Source: an uncultured Prevotellaceae bacterium (lineage in GTDB: Bacteria > Bacteroidota > Bacteroidia > Bacteroidales > Muribaculaceae). Taken from it: a stretch of 49,417 nucleotides of DNA. This document shows, one piece after another, positions 1 to 8,021 of the stretch. Each line of letters begins with the position of its first letter. Within the stretch, counting starts at the first letter, position 1. The notes beneath the pieces are model-generated. The model was not told the DNA's origin. It did no database searches and was given only the letters and a program-made list of their open reading frames with translations. The position numbers and the translations under genes were made by a program. The stretch covers positions 1 through 49,417 of the forward strand of contig CALGGO010000115.1 of assembly GCA_937916085.1 (NCBI GenBank). The letters run 5' to 3'.

Positions 1-20
1 AAACTTCTGATTATCAACTA

Positions 21-52
21 CAAAGTTACAAAACATCTCGCTATTTTGCAAA
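21..52 (-). promoter_or_regulatory. Bacteroidetes-type promoter reading off the left edge
   Basis: On the minus strand TTTG (49-52) is followed after 20 bases by TAACTTTG (21-28), matching the Bacteroidetes primary sigma consensus TTTG-N19-TAnnTTTG. Transcription would start near position 14 and leave the window, so a leftward gene probably lies just outside. Seen directly; activity is inferred. Confidence 0.55.
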
Positions 53-111
53 TTATACCACTACTATTTTAGATAAAAAAAGACTAATTCCTTATCCCGA
101 ACTCGCGTTAA

Positions 112-119
112 TAAATTTG
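112..119 (+). promoter_or_regulatory. -7 box for the short ORF at 145
   Basis: TAAATTTG fits TAnnTTTG and lies 25 bases before an ATG. The expected -33 position (89-92) is only a poor match, so this is a partial promoter. With the leftward promoter at 21-52 it would make a divergent pair. Confidence 0.4.
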
Positions 120-144
120 CGGTGAACTTAAATCGCAAACAATT

Positions 145-273
145 ATGATTGACACGACACAATTGACCCAATTAATCTCCGCTTTTAGAGTGGAGACTGA
201 GAAGGAGTCTATCTCGCCTGAGACGGTGGGGGCACCCCTTCAATCGCTTTTTGGAAATGGAAAACAATGCTGA
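145..273 (+). CDS. 42-codon ORF resembling the start of phage-type proteins
   Basis: The ORF begins MIDTTQLTQLISAFRVETEK and continues with SISPETVG before ending after 42 codons. From memory, this opening resembles the first 30-35 residues of larger hypothetical proteins of Bacteroidales prophages and mobile elements, where the sequence runs on after 'SPETVG'. Here it diverges at that point and stops, so it is either a very short gene or a truncated remnant. A -7 box at 112-119 precedes it. No function is assigned. Confidence 0.35.
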   Translation: MIDTTQLTQLISAFRVETEKESISPETVGAPLQSLFGNGKQC

Positions 274-324
274 CTAGAGTTTCTTAAAAACCGAAACTTG
301 GTCAACAATATATAAGAGGATTGA

Positions 325-408
325 ATGAGAACCAATCTTTATAACCTTACGGAGCAGCGCAATGCCGAGAGCAAGGTGTCGATGATTTATTATGTAAAAA
401 ATTATTAA
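325..408 (+). CDS. 27-codon ORF with purine-rich leader, unknown
   Basis: Reads MRTNLYNLTEQRNAESKVSM and ends seven codons later. A purine-rich AAGAGGA lies 5 bases before the ATG, which is unusual here because most genes in the window lack a Shine-Dalgarno. It follows the phage-like fragment at 145-273 on the same strand. No family recognised; it may be a remnant. Confidence 0.25.
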   Translation: MRTNLYNLTEQRNAESKVSMIYYVKNY

Positions 409-452
409 GCGAAGACGCTGTCTCCGCCTAATGTGATTAATTATCAATTACG

Positions 453-854
453 TTAATGACCTGATTTTATATAGCCTTTGCCTTTGCACTTGCGGCAGGT
501 GGCAAGGTCTATATCTTCCTTTGCTATGTTTTCGTTTTTTGTGCCGCCACATGTGGGACATAACGTGACTGGACGCAGATACCGCTGAGAAACCCAACCT
601 TCTCTTTCGTCACCGCCCCATTCCAATGGACCACTAACTAAGCAAAATCCATTATTCTTCTGTCCACAATCCAGTAGCACATCACCTTTTGACAACTGGC
701 GCTTGTGACCAAGTTCCTCATCCATAACGGGGTAATTAATTCCAGCTCCTGTGCGGATATTCACGTGATTGCCTGTACACACGTAGCCTTTCTGCTGTGC
801 ATAGGAAGTCATTACTGCCAATAAAGCAATAAATAAAAATGTCATTTTTTTCAT
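453..854 (-). CDS. Secreted SH3-domain protein with C-terminal CxxC zinc-ribbon motif
   Basis: 133 residues from the ATG at 854. An upstream in-frame ATG exists, but this start gives a clean signal peptide (MKKMTFLFIALLAVMTSYAQ) and sits 33 bases from a consensus promoter. After the signal peptide comes a bacterial SH3-like segment ('VNIRTGAGINYPVMDEELG', roughly residues 29-90, with a 'GWVSQRYL' end), the kind of domain that binds peptidoglycan or peptides. The last 35 residues carry CPTCGGT and CRKCKGKG, two CxxCxG motifs like those of DnaJ zinc centres. An exported protein with both an SH3 fold and a zinc ribbon is uncommon. It appears monocistronic. Domain calls are by eye; function is unknown. 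Confidence 0.75.
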   Translation of the reverse strand: MKKMTFLFIALLAVMTSYAQQKGYVCTGNHVNIRTGAGINYPVMDEELGHKRQLSKGDVLLDCGQKNNGFCLVSGPLEWGGDEREGWVSQRYLRPVTLCPTCGGTKNENIAKEDIDLATCRKCKGKGYIKSGH

Positions 855-886
855 AATTGAGTAAGTTTTATGGTTGGTATATGTTG

Positions 887-917
887 CAAAGATAGGTAAT
901 TTTTCTCTTTTGCCAAA
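887..917 (-). promoter_or_regulatory. Consensus promoter of the SH3-domain gene
   Basis: On the minus strand TTTG (914-917) and TATCTTTG (887-894) are separated by exactly 19 bases. The predicted start near 880 leaves a leader of about 26 bases before the ATG at 854 and supports that start codon. Confidence 0.75.
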
Positions 918-995
918 AATTTCAACACTTGAGAGAAAAATATTATATTTTCTTGTGGATTTCGTTTTGAGATAAAATGTTGCATAGCCTGCTAA

Positions 996-1011
996 CGCCG
1001 TGCTTACGGCG
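996..1011 (-). terminator. Short GC hairpin downstream of the recR transcript
   Basis: CGCCGT and ACGGCG pair around the loop GCTT. It lies 25 bases beyond the stop of the 50-codon gene on the minus strand. There is no clear T-run, so termination is a guess. A near copy (CGCCGC/GCGGCG followed by CAAT) sits at 160-175 of the 31-kb gap. Confidence 0.3.
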
Positions 1012-1035
1012 CAATGCATCAACAACGCCCACGTG

Positions 1036-1188
1036 TCATTTGTCTCGCTTTTGCTCTTCTCGTTCTTGCGCGAGTTTTTTGCGGTAGGCTTCGAGATATT
1101 TGTGCATGCGATGCTTGCGCGCAGCCTCTTTGCGTGCTTTCTGCTTTAAGTAGTCGTTATGGTGGTTTTCTAAGTAGTTATCGGCCAT
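1036..1188 (-). CDS. 50-residue basic small protein downstream of recR
   Basis: Reading the minus strand from the ATG at 1188 gives MADNYLENHHNDYLKQKARK followed by an Arg/Lys/Glu-rich helix ending QKRDK and a TGA at 1036. The composition (17 Lys/Arg in 50) and the lack of apolar stretches indicate a small soluble charged helix, possibly nucleic-acid binding. From memory, similar tiny proteins starting MADNYLE occur in other Bacteroidetes and are sometimes misnamed dehydrogenases. It is co-directional with recR, 84 bases downstream, across a short repeat array, so co-transcription is possible. Function unknown. Confidence 0.6.
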   Translation of the reverse strand: MADNYLENHHNDYLKQKARKEAARKHRMHKYLEAYRKKLAQEREEQKRDK

Positions 1189-1194
1189 TTTTTT

Positions 1195-1274
1195 AATGCA
1201 GAATGCTCAATTCAGAATGCAGAATTATAATTCACAATGGAAATTTCCGATCCCCGAACTCCGATCCTCGAATC
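1195..1274. repeat. Heptad arrays between recR and the small gene
   Basis: Six 7-bp units of the AATGCAG family run from 1195 to 1236, then four units of the CCGATCC/TCGAATC type from 1247 to 1274. The second array stops at the recR stop codon (1273-1275). The same AATGCAG word family recurs at 13856, 26592 (reverse) and 32208. Confidence 0.8.
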
Positions 1275-1902
1275 ACTCTTTTGAGAACGAGTCGCTGAAG
1301 AGGGTGCGGTTGAGGATTGAGCGGCCCAGGGTGAGTTCGTCGGTATATTCTATCTCGTTGCCCACGCTCACGCCACGTGCGAGGATGGTGATTTTCACGT
1401 CGGGGTAGGGTGCCAGTCGGCGGTAGATGTAGAAATTGGTGGTGTCGCCTTCCATAGTTGCGCTCAGTGCCAGGATTACCTCTTTCACTTCACCGCTCTT
1501 CACTCTCTGGGCAAGGCTCTCAATCTCGATGTCTTGCGGCCCTATGCCGTCCATGGGCGAGATTAGTCCTCCCAGCACATGATAAAGGCCGTGGTGCTGG
1601 CTGGTGTTCTCGATGCTCATCACGTCTTTCACGTTCTCCACCACGCACACCGTGCTGCGGTCGCGTGAGGGGTTGGCGCAGATGGGGCAGGTCTCGGTCT
1701 CGCTGATGTTGTGGCACACACGGCAGTAGCGTATCTCCTTGCGCAGCTTGATGATGCTCTCGCCAAAACGCGTGGCTACATCCTCGTTTTGCTTGAGCAG
1801 GTAGAGAACTAGCCTTAGTGCGGTCTTGCGCCCTATGCCTGGCAACTGCGCAAACTCGCTGACGGCATTTTCCAATAGTCTTGAAGCAAATTCTTGTTCC
1901 AT
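1273..1902 (-). CDS. recR: Recombination mediator protein RecR
   Basis: 209 residues, close to the usual 198-205. RecR acts with RecO (and RecF) to load RecA on gapped single-stranded DNA. The order of domains is typical: an N-terminal helix-hairpin-helix with 'LPGIGRKTALRLVLYLL' (about 20-36), a four-cysteine zinc finger (CRVCHNISETETCPIC, about 59-74), and a Toprim domain beginning 'VCVVENVKDVMSIE' with the conserved 'YHVLGGLISPMDGIGP' segment. The C-terminal 'LARGVSVGNEIEYTDELTL' is also characteristic. The start at 1902 precedes the HhH by a normal distance. A short tail after 'LGRSILNRT' is slightly longer than usual. Confidence 0.97.
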   Translation of the reverse strand: MEQEFASRLLENAVSEFAQLPGIGRKTALRLVLYLLKQNEDVATRFGESIIKLRKEIRYCRVCHNISETETCPICANPSRDRSTVCVVENVKDVMSIENTSQHHGLYHVLGGLISPMDGIGPQDIEIESLAQRVKSGEVKEVILALSATMEGDTTNFYIYRRLAPYPDVKITILARGVSVGNEIEYTDELTLGRSILNRTLFSDSFSKE

Positions 1903-1921
1903 GACTGCAAAGGTAATAAAT

Positions 1922-1956
1922 AGTTTTCAGTTGTCAGTTATCAGTTGTCAGTTTTT
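1922..1956. repeat. Heptad array AGTTNNC x5
   Basis: Five tandem 7-bp units of the form AGTTNNC/T lie between the recR start (1902) and the porin terminator (1971). The same AGTT-headed heptads appear at 18816 and, almost pure, at 33517. Confidence 0.85.
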
Positions 1957-1970
1957 AGCTTCTATGAGAG

Positions 1971-2008
1971 AAAAAAGGCAAACCGCCGTGAGCGATTTGC
2001 CTTTTTTG
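1971..2008 (-). terminator. Rho-independent terminator of the glp operon
   Basis: AAAAAAGGCAAA and TTTGCCTTTTTT form a 12-bp stem around a 13-base loop, 22 bases beyond the porin stop on the minus strand. The T-run is present on both strands, so it can also work bidirectionally. Confidence 0.85.
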
Positions 2009-2029
2009 ATTCCAACGAGAGTGGATGTG

Positions 2030-3370
2030 TTAGAATGTGAACTGCACGCGTGCCTGTCCAACGTGGAAGTTCTTGTCGTAGGGCAAGAAGTCCTTCTGAA
2101 GACGATGGAAGGTGTAGTCAAACATCAGTTGAACATACTTGTTGAAAGAGTAGTTCAAACCGAGAGTGAACGAGTTCACTTTACCGCCACCCACACTGCT
2201 GCTGGCGTAGGGCCAGTCTTCCATGTAGCCGTTGGGATAGTACTGGTTGCGGCCTACAGCATAGTACTCGCCGTCGTTCACGTCGTTGAGGCTAGTGTAG
2301 TTGTAGCGTGCCACGATTTCAAGAGCCTTGCCGCTGAGACCTCCCAGGAGACCCTCGCTGAGGTTGTACTTGTAGGGGTTGCCAAAGATGAGGACACCTG
2401 CCTCAACATAACCGCCGTGGAAACTGTCGCTGCGGATAGGGTTGGCAGCAAGCCACCAGTCGTAAGATCCCCAAGTGTCGATGTTGTTGTTGCTAGCCTC
2501 CCACAGGGTGTTGCTGTCGCGTTTCTTGTTGGTGTGCTTGTACATGTACTCGCCACGCAGGAAGAAGCGGTTGTTGTGGTAGAGCAACTCAGCGCCCAGG
2601 TCAACACTGTTGTCAATCCAGGGAAGTTCGCAAGAAACGAACTGCTCGTCCTCATCAACATAAGTCTCAAGGCTCTGACCCAGATATAGGGTCTTCTTGA
2701 GAACGTTGTTGGTGGTCACGCCACCGCCAAAGCGTTCATAGCGTGCATTAACACCAATGTGGAGGGTCTGGTTGTCGTCGATGATTGGGCGAACCAAGTA
2801 ACGACCGGCAACGGTGATGCCGTTGAAGCCCGACTCGATCTTGTTGTAGGCATTCTCGGTGAATACACCTTGATAGGCCATGAACTTCTCGCTGTTGTAC
2901 TTGTAGCTGATACCCAGCTCACGGCCTTCGCCAAGAGCGTTGGAGCTACCAGGACGAGAGATGAAGTGATAACTACCGAGTGAGGTGTTGCGCGCCATTG
3001 TTCCGGCTGGGTCGTTGTAGTAACCCACCTTGATTGAATGTGCGTCGCCGTTCTCGGTGTGCTTAGTGTATTGCAGGAAGATGTTCTTTTGAGAGAATTT
3101 TCCCTTGCCAAAGCCAAAGTCGGCATAGAAATACCAGTCCTTGTAGCTCATCGAGGTGCGGATGCGTGCATCGGTGATAGCTGCACCGCTCTGCAATGGA
3201 GTGAAATCGGAGTGGTAATAGGCGGCGTCGGCCATCATGCGCGCACCAATAGTGAAGTGCACGTCCTTCTCGTTGTTGTCAACCCTTAATGTGGGATCGG
3301 TGTCGAAATCCTGTGCGTTGGCAGCCAGCGCAAAAATCGCCAAAGCAAAGATTAAAAAATATTTTTTCAT
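2030..3370 (-). CDS. Phosphate-selective porin O/P family outer-membrane protein
   Basis: 446 residues with signal peptide MKKYFLIFALAIFALAANAQ, followed by alternating aromatic/polar beta-strands ending in an aromatic residue (VQFTF), as in outer-membrane barrels. The early 'VHFTIGARMMADAAYYHSD' and 'DARIRTSMSYKDWYFYADF' stretches resemble OprO/OprP-type porins, which select phosphate and polyphosphate anions. It is the last gene of the glp operon, 59 bases after glpQ and before a strong terminator. By context it probably lets glycerophosphodiesters or glycerol-3-phosphate cross the outer membrane; that substrate is inferred, not visible. Bacteroidetes O/P porins are also found in plain phosphate-starvation loci. 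Confidence 0.85.
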   Translation of the reverse strand: MKKYFLIFALAIFALAANAQDFDTDPTLRVDNNEKDVHFTIGARMMADAAYYHSDFTPLQSGAAITDARIRTSMSYKDWYFYADFGFGKGKFSQKNIFLQYTKHTENGDAHSIKVGYYNDPAGTMARNTSLGSYHFISRPGSSNALGEGRELGISYKYNSEKFMAYQGVFTENAYNKIESGFNGITVAGRYLVRPIIDDNQTLHIGVNARYERFGGGVTTNNVLKKTLYLGQSLETYVDEDEQFVSCELPWIDNSVDLGAELLYHNNRFFLRGEYMYKHTNKKRDSNTLWEASNNNIDTWGSYDWWLAANPIRSDSFHGGYVEAGVLIFGNPYKYNLSEGLLGGLSGKALEIVARYNYTSLNDVNDGEYYAVGRNQYYPNGYMEDWPYASSSVGGGKVNSFTLGLNYSFNKYVQLMFDYTFHRLQKDFLPYDKNFHVGQARVQFTF

Positions 3371-3429
3371 ATCTATTTATGTTCTAAAGATTAATAAAAA
3401 CTGATTTTTTTCTGTTTTGAGCGATTTTA

Positions 3430-5127
3430 TCAATATCCCAGACGAACGAGAGTAGCCTCAACATCGGGAACAACAGAAGGTGCTTGAGAGTTGTCATACT
3501 TCTGGCCAGGATGGAATGGGTTGGGAAGGTTGGCATTGCAACGGAAGCCATTCTCAATCATGTAGCGCAGCGAGATCTCAGAGCGGTTGGTGAAGAATCC
3601 GTCCATATATACTGGCACGCTCTTGCTGCCGGTGAAGTTGGTGTAGGCAGTGGCGGGCACTGTCACTTGCAGCACGTCGTCAAACATGGTGGTGTTGCCC
3701 TGTCCGTAGTAGTCGGTGTAGAAACCCATGTACTTCGACATTTGAGCATAAGAGTCAAATGAGTATGGGTGGTTGTACATGCCCGACTTGCGAATCATGT
3801 AGGCCTGCCAGGGCTGGTTCATCTCGGGATAGTTGTTGGGAGCGCCACTGATGGCGGGACCGATGATGTGTGCGCCGTAATCCTGTCCGTAGCGGATGAA
3901 GTCGGCATAACCGGTTGGAGTGTCGTAAGCGATGTCGGTTGCATAGGGGGGATCGCTGATCCAGAGGAGGAAGCACATAGGCACTTTGCCCTTGAATACG
4001 TCGTAGGCGCGATGCAGAGCGTCGAACGAGAAGGTTTGAAGAATAACCTTACCATTGGTGTTACCTACGTTAACCTTGCCTGATTTGTAGAACTGGGTGT
4101 CGCTCGATGGGTTGGTGATGATGTTCCATCCGCACTCGGCGAGCACGTTATAAACGCGCACCTCCATGTCTTTGGGGTTGAGCCAGCTCTCTTTGAACTC
4201 GATGTAGATGCCAGGACGGTTACCAGTGTCCTGCTCGTCGGCAACATAAGCGTTGGCGAAGTCATACTCCACGAAGTCCATGTACTTGGCGGCATAGCTG
4301 TAAGCAACATTGGGGTCATCGCATTTAACAGTCTTCTTCTCGCTGTTGTAAATCTGCTCAAGGGTCATGTTTTTGTATTTGTCCTTGATTTTGTAAGGAA
4401 GAATGCGCACGCCGTTGGCATCACGTTTGAGCTTCTTGCCTTCGGCAAAGGCAATCTGGTCTTGGATAGCCGACACATAGAGGCCATTGCTGTAAACTAA
4501 GCCGTCTTTTGTGCTGTTGATGTGGCCAAGCTGAGTGGCGGCATAAGCGTCGCGGCCCTGCTCTTGTGTGTCGCTGGCACGGTTAAACCATTCGCCCGAG
4601 TCGAGCATGAGGAGCTCGGCATAGTAATACGACATAGTGTAGTAAGTACGGAAATCGTTCACGTCGCGCTGATATTGAGCCTCAATATCGGCCTCGCTAA
4701 AGTGCTGAGTGCCGTCGCTGTTCTTGAACGAGCGGTAGAACGCCTTGCGCACTTCGGTGGGCACATAGTCAGAGAACATGCTCTGAATGTTGGTGGTACG
4801 CTTTACGTTCTCGTCGTGGTTGGCAAGCACGACACCGTCTTTGGTAGCCTGCATGTCACTCTCAAGGTAGTCGGCGCCCATCTCACGAGCCCAACGCCAA
4901 GAAGCTTCGGTCTCTTCGGGGGTCCAATAGATCGAGCCACGGTGTGCTGCGACAGCATACAGGGGCACATAGTCACGCACCTTTGCCATGTCGGCAGTCA
5001 GTTGAGAAACCTCAATTCTGCGGGCATCGGTGTTCTCATTGGTGAACTGCTGCTCGTCGGAGCAAGAAGTTGCCAGGGAAGCGAGCAATAAGCCAGCAAC
5101 GCCTAATCTAATGAAATTTTTAATCAT
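3430..5127 (-). CDS. glpQ: Glycerophosphodiester phosphodiesterase, lipoprotein
   Basis: 565 residues, much longer than the ~330-370 of classical GlpQ. The signal sequence ends in a lipobox (LATSC, Cys22), followed by SDE, an acidic +2/+3 context that in Bacteroidetes can direct lipoproteins to the cell surface. The catalytic GDPD start is clear: 'AAHRGSIYWTPEETEASW' (His-Arg near residue 62) and 'LESDMQATKDGVVLANHD' with the metal-binding Glu/Asp and second catalytic His. About 150 residues of non-canonical sequence follow (roughly 110-260) before the barrel resumes with 'GIYIEFKESWLNPKDMEV'. The enzyme hydrolyses glycerophosphodiesters to glycerol-3-phosphate plus alcohol; the neighbouring transporter and dehydrogenase use the product. 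The start at 5127 gives the only good signal peptide. Confidence 0.9.
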   Translation of the reverse strand: MIKNFIRLGVAGLLLASLATSCSDEQQFTNENTDARRIEVSQLTADMAKVRDYVPLYAVAAHRGSIYWTPEETEASWRWAREMGADYLESDMQATKDGVVLANHDENVKRTTNIQSMFSDYVPTEVRKAFYRSFKNSDGTQHFSEADIEAQYQRDVNDFRTYYTMSYYYAELLMLDSGEWFNRASDTQEQGRDAYAATQLGHINSTKDGLVYSNGLYVSAIQDQIAFAEGKKLKRDANGVRILPYKIKDKYKNMTLEQIYNSEKKTVKCDDPNVAYSYAAKYMDFVEYDFANAYVADEQDTGNRPGIYIEFKESWLNPKDMEVRVYNVLAECGWNIITNPSSDTQFYKSGKVNVGNTNGKVILQTFSFDALHRAYDVFKGKVPMCFLLWISDPPYATDIAYDTPTGYADFIRYGQDYGAHIIGPAISGAPNNYPEMNQPWQAYMIRKSGMYNHPYSFDSYAQMSKYMGFYTDYYGQGNTTMFDDVLQVTVPATAYTNFTGSKSVPVYMDGFFTNRSEISLRYMIENGFRCNANLPNPFHPGQKYDNSQAPSVVPDVEATLVRLGY

Positions 5128-5169
5128 AAGTTTGATTGCTTTGTTGGTTAATATAAATATTAATTAGTA

Positions 5170-6630
5170 TTATTCTTCGGTTTTCTCTTCGGTGCCCTCT
5201 TCCTTTTTGGGAAGGTGCTCGCCCTTGCGGTCGGCAACGAGGTATTGCTCCTCTTTGTAGGTCATTGCCATGAACAAGATTGCGAGCAAGCAGGCTATGA
5301 TTATAAGCAAGAAATAGTAGGTGAAGTTGTAACTGCCGTCAGCACCCTTTGCCATCTTCAGCACGTAGCCGAGAACGGTGTTGGCAAGAATACTGGTACC
5401 AAGCACATAACCCATGAAGCCAGTGAGGCCGGCAGCAGTGCCTGCTGCATTCTTTGGAGCAAGGTCTAGGGCTTGCACGCCAATGAGCATTACTGGTCCG
5501 TAAATAAGGAAGCCAATGGCAATCAGGCAAGCTACAACAATATAGAAGTGGTTCACAAATTGCCAATAGACAACTATCACTGCGATAATAATTGCCATAA
5601 ACAGCATGGTGGGCAAAGCGCGACGGCCATTGAATACCTTGTCGCTAAGCCAGCCACAGAAGATGGTGCCTGGGATTGCTGCAAACTCAAAAGCGAAGTA
5701 TGCCCATCCGGCGCTCTTCAGGTCGGCACCCTGCGTGTCGAGAATCTTGGGAGCCCAGTCAAGGCATCCGTAGCGCACCATGTAGATAAAGGAGTTGGCA
5801 AGTGCGATGTACCACAAGAATTTGTTGGAGAGAACGGTCTTGAATATCTCCTTGATACCCAGAGTTTGCTCGCTCTTCTTCTCATCATAGTTCTTAGATG
5901 CTGAGCCGCTCCATTTCTCGATGGAGGGAAGACCACACGATTGTGGGGTGTCGCGAATCAAGCAGTAGGCGATAATCGCGATGAGGATAGCTACAGCAGC
6001 GGGGAAGGCATAAGTGCCGATGAGGAAGTACATCTTCTCGTCGTTGCCATAGAACCAGCTGCCAAACCATGCGGCGCCATAGGCTGCCATAGGACCAACG
6101 AGAGCGCCACCCACGTTGTGGGCGCAGTTCCACACGCTCATCCAGGTGCCACGTTCTTTGATAGAGAACCACCGTGTCATCACACGTCCGCACGGAGGCC
6201 ATCCCATACCTTGGAACCATCCAACCATGAAGTTGAACACGCCCATCAAAGTGACAGCGAGTCCTTTGTTCTCAGGACCAATAGCCACTACTGGCACAAT
6301 CATGAACATCATTGCCACAGCCGACAATATGAGTCCAAGAGGAAGGAAACGACGAGCATTGCTGCGGTCGCTCACGCTTGCCATCACAAACTTTGAGAAG
6401 CCATAAGCAAGAGCGTTCATTGCCATAGCACCACCAAGCATCGCCTCGTCAAAACCAAGTACGCCAAGTGGGGCTACTGCCATCGATAAGTTCTTTCTCA
6501 CAAGATAGAAGCCGGCGTATCCAATGAAGATACCAATGAACACCTGCCACCTTAATCGGCGGTATTCGGCATCGGCCTCAGGTCCTGTTCGTTCCGGCTT
6601 ATAAGCCGGAGGAGCTAAAAAATTACCCAT
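5170..6630 (-). CDS. glpT: Glycerol-3-phosphate/phosphate antiporter (MFS, OPA family)
   Basis: 486 residues with about 12 membrane helices. The N-terminal 'YAGFYLVRKNLSMAVAPL' is the organophosphate:phosphate antiporter signature, containing the substrate-phosphate arginine region. 'WFQGMGWPPCGRVMTRWFS' and 'NCAHNVGGALVGP' are conserved GlpT/UhpT loop segments. OPA members also include UhpT and PgtP, but the position between glpC and glpQ points to glycerol-3-phosphate. The C terminus is a charged cytoplasmic tail rich in Glu and Lys (GEHLPKKEEGTEEKTEE). It lies 126 bases after glpC across a hairpin and 42 bases before glpQ. Family call is firm; the precise substrate follows from context. 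Confidence 0.93.
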   Translation of the reverse strand: MGNFLAPPAYKPERTGPEADAEYRRLRWQVFIGIFIGYAGFYLVRKNLSMAVAPLGVLGFDEAMLGGAMAMNALAYGFSKFVMASVSDRSNARRFLPLGLILSAVAMMFMIVPVVAIGPENKGLAVTLMGVFNFMVGWFQGMGWPPCGRVMTRWFSIKERGTWMSVWNCAHNVGGALVGPMAAYGAAWFGSWFYGNDEKMYFLIGTYAFPAAVAILIAIIAYCLIRDTPQSCGLPSIEKWSGSASKNYDEKKSEQTLGIKEIFKTVLSNKFLWYIALANSFIYMVRYGCLDWAPKILDTQGADLKSAGWAYFAFEFAAIPGTIFCGWLSDKVFNGRRALPTMLFMAIIIAVIVVYWQFVNHFYIVVACLIAIGFLIYGPVMLIGVQALDLAPKNAAGTAAGLTGFMGYVLGTSILANTVLGYVLKMAKGADGSYNFTYYFLLIIIACLLAILFMAMTYKEEQYLVADRKGEHLPKKEEGTEEKTEE

Positions 6631-6713
6631 TTTGTTTAATCGATTAATTTTAAAAGGTTAATATTATATTTTATTTCACATTTATATTTTAAGAACGTTT
6701 TTGATTTCTAAGC

Positions 6714-6746
6714 TCTCCCTCTAAGATAGAGGGGGGTGGGGGGAGA
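6714..6746 (-). other. Intercistronic hairpin in the glpC-glpT gap
   Basis: CCCTCTA (6717-6723) and TAGAGGG (6727-6733) pair perfectly around AGA; TCTCCC and GGGAGA can form an outer alternative. No T-run follows on the minus strand, so mRNA processing or stability control is more likely than termination. Similar CCCTCTA...TAGAGGGGG elements are, from memory, dispersed in other Bacteroidetes. The remainder of the 6631-6756 gap is AT-rich without a consensus promoter. Confidence 0.55.
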
Positions 6747-6756
6747 ATGAAAAAGT

Positions 6757-8010
6757 TCAAATATTGTTCAATTCTCGTGTTTTCTCCACGTCGAGCGCCT
6801 CGGCGATGATTGAGACGGGGTTCATCACTGGTGTGCCTGTTGACATCTCTATTTGCCACTTGCAGGTCTCGCAGTCGGTTGCCACGCAGTCGGGGCTTAC
6901 TTCCTTGATTTGGTCAAAGAGTCCCTTGCCAATGGCCTGCGAGCGTTCGTAGTTCTCTTTCTTGAAGCCGTAGGTGCCACTGATGCCGCAGCATTGCGAC
7001 TCGAGCATCATGAAGTCGATGCCAGGAATCATGCGTAGCAGTCGTGTGCTGTAGGGCACCCATCCCATGCGCTCCATGTGGCATGCGCTGTGATAAGCCA
7101 CGCGTTTGTGATAGTCGTCGCGGAAGGCGAGTTTTATCTCTCCTTTCTCAATGAGCTGGTACAAGAACCGTGTGGCGAGGCTGATGCTGTCGCGCACGTC
7201 ATGGTTGTCGATGCCTAGCAGGTGGTCATACTCGTCGCGCATGGTGAAGGTGCATGTAGAGCTTGTGGTTAGCACTTGATGACCCTTCTCTATGGCTTTG
7301 CGCATCGAGGTCATGTTCACCTCTCCTTGGCGTTTTGCCTGCTTGGGCATGCCGTTGGCGATAAGTGCCACACCGCAGCATTTCTCCTTCTCGAGCAAGT
7401 GCACTCCATAGCCCACAGTGTTCATCACCTTGACGAAGTCTATGCCCAGTTGCGGGTAGTTGTAGTTCACATAGCATCCGTGGAAGTAGCTCACGTGCTT
7501 GTTGAACTTATCCTGCTCCGAGGCAGCGTTTTTCTTGAACCAAGACTCAAACTTGCGGCTTGAGTAGTCGGGGAAGGTGCGGTGCTTGTCGATTGCCATC
7601 ACCCCATGCAGCACGGCCTTCATGGGCTTGAGTTTGAGGATGGGGTTGGCGATTGCGGCAAATGGTGACGCCATAGTTCCCACAAAGTCGGTGTTGGCGA
7701 GCATCATGTCGCGCAGTTTTGGGCGATGGGTGTTGTACTTGATGCGTGCCGCCTGGATGATGTCGCCAATGTGAACATCGTTGGGACATGCCACCTCGCA
7801 TCGCTTGCAGTTGAGGCACATATTGAGAGCATCGTCAAAGAACTCCTTGTTCTTGATGCGATAGCGCTCAGCGTCGGGACCTGCCTGTTTGGGTCCAGGA
7901 TATTCGGGAGTCACCGCCGATACAGGGCAATAGACGGTGCAGATAGAGCATTTCAAGCACTGTTCAAAGTTGTTGACGCTCACGTTTTGTGTCTGTGTTT
8001 CGTTTGCCAT
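6757..8010 (-). CDS. glpC: Anaerobic glycerol-3-phosphate dehydrogenase subunit C
   Basis: 417 residues. Two 4Fe-4S ferredoxin motifs sit at the N terminus: CLKCSICTVYCP (Cys18-Cys28) and CLNCKRCEVACP (near 64-75). Two CCG-type cysteine-rich domains follow, with 'KEKCCGVALIANGMPKQAKR' in the first and 'ESQCCGISGTYGFKKENY' in the second. GlpC is the membrane-associated electron-transfer subunit that passes electrons from the GlpAB flavoprotein to quinone, here probably menaquinone. It begins 11 bases after the glpB stop. Length matches the family (about 396-430). Succinate/lactate-type CCG proteins share these modules, but gene order settles the call. Confidence 0.95.
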   Translation of the reverse strand: MANETQTQNVSVNNFEQCLKCSICTVYCPVSAVTPEYPGPKQAGPDAERYRIKNKEFFDDALNMCLNCKRCEVACPNDVHIGDIIQAARIKYNTHRPKLRDMMLANTDFVGTMASPFAAIANPILKLKPMKAVLHGVMAIDKHRTFPDYSSRKFESWFKKNAASEQDKFNKHVSYFHGCYVNYNYPQLGIDFVKVMNTVGYGVHLLEKEKCCGVALIANGMPKQAKRQGEVNMTSMRKAIEKGHQVLTTSSTCTFTMRDEYDHLLGIDNHDVRDSISLATRFLYQLIEKGEIKLAFRDDYHKRVAYHSACHMERMGWVPYSTRLLRMIPGIDFMMLESQCCGISGTYGFKKENYERSQAIGKGLFDQIKEVSPDCVATDCETCKWQIEMSTGTPVMNPVSIIAEALDVEKTRELNNI

Positions 8011-8021
8011 AATCGTCGGTG

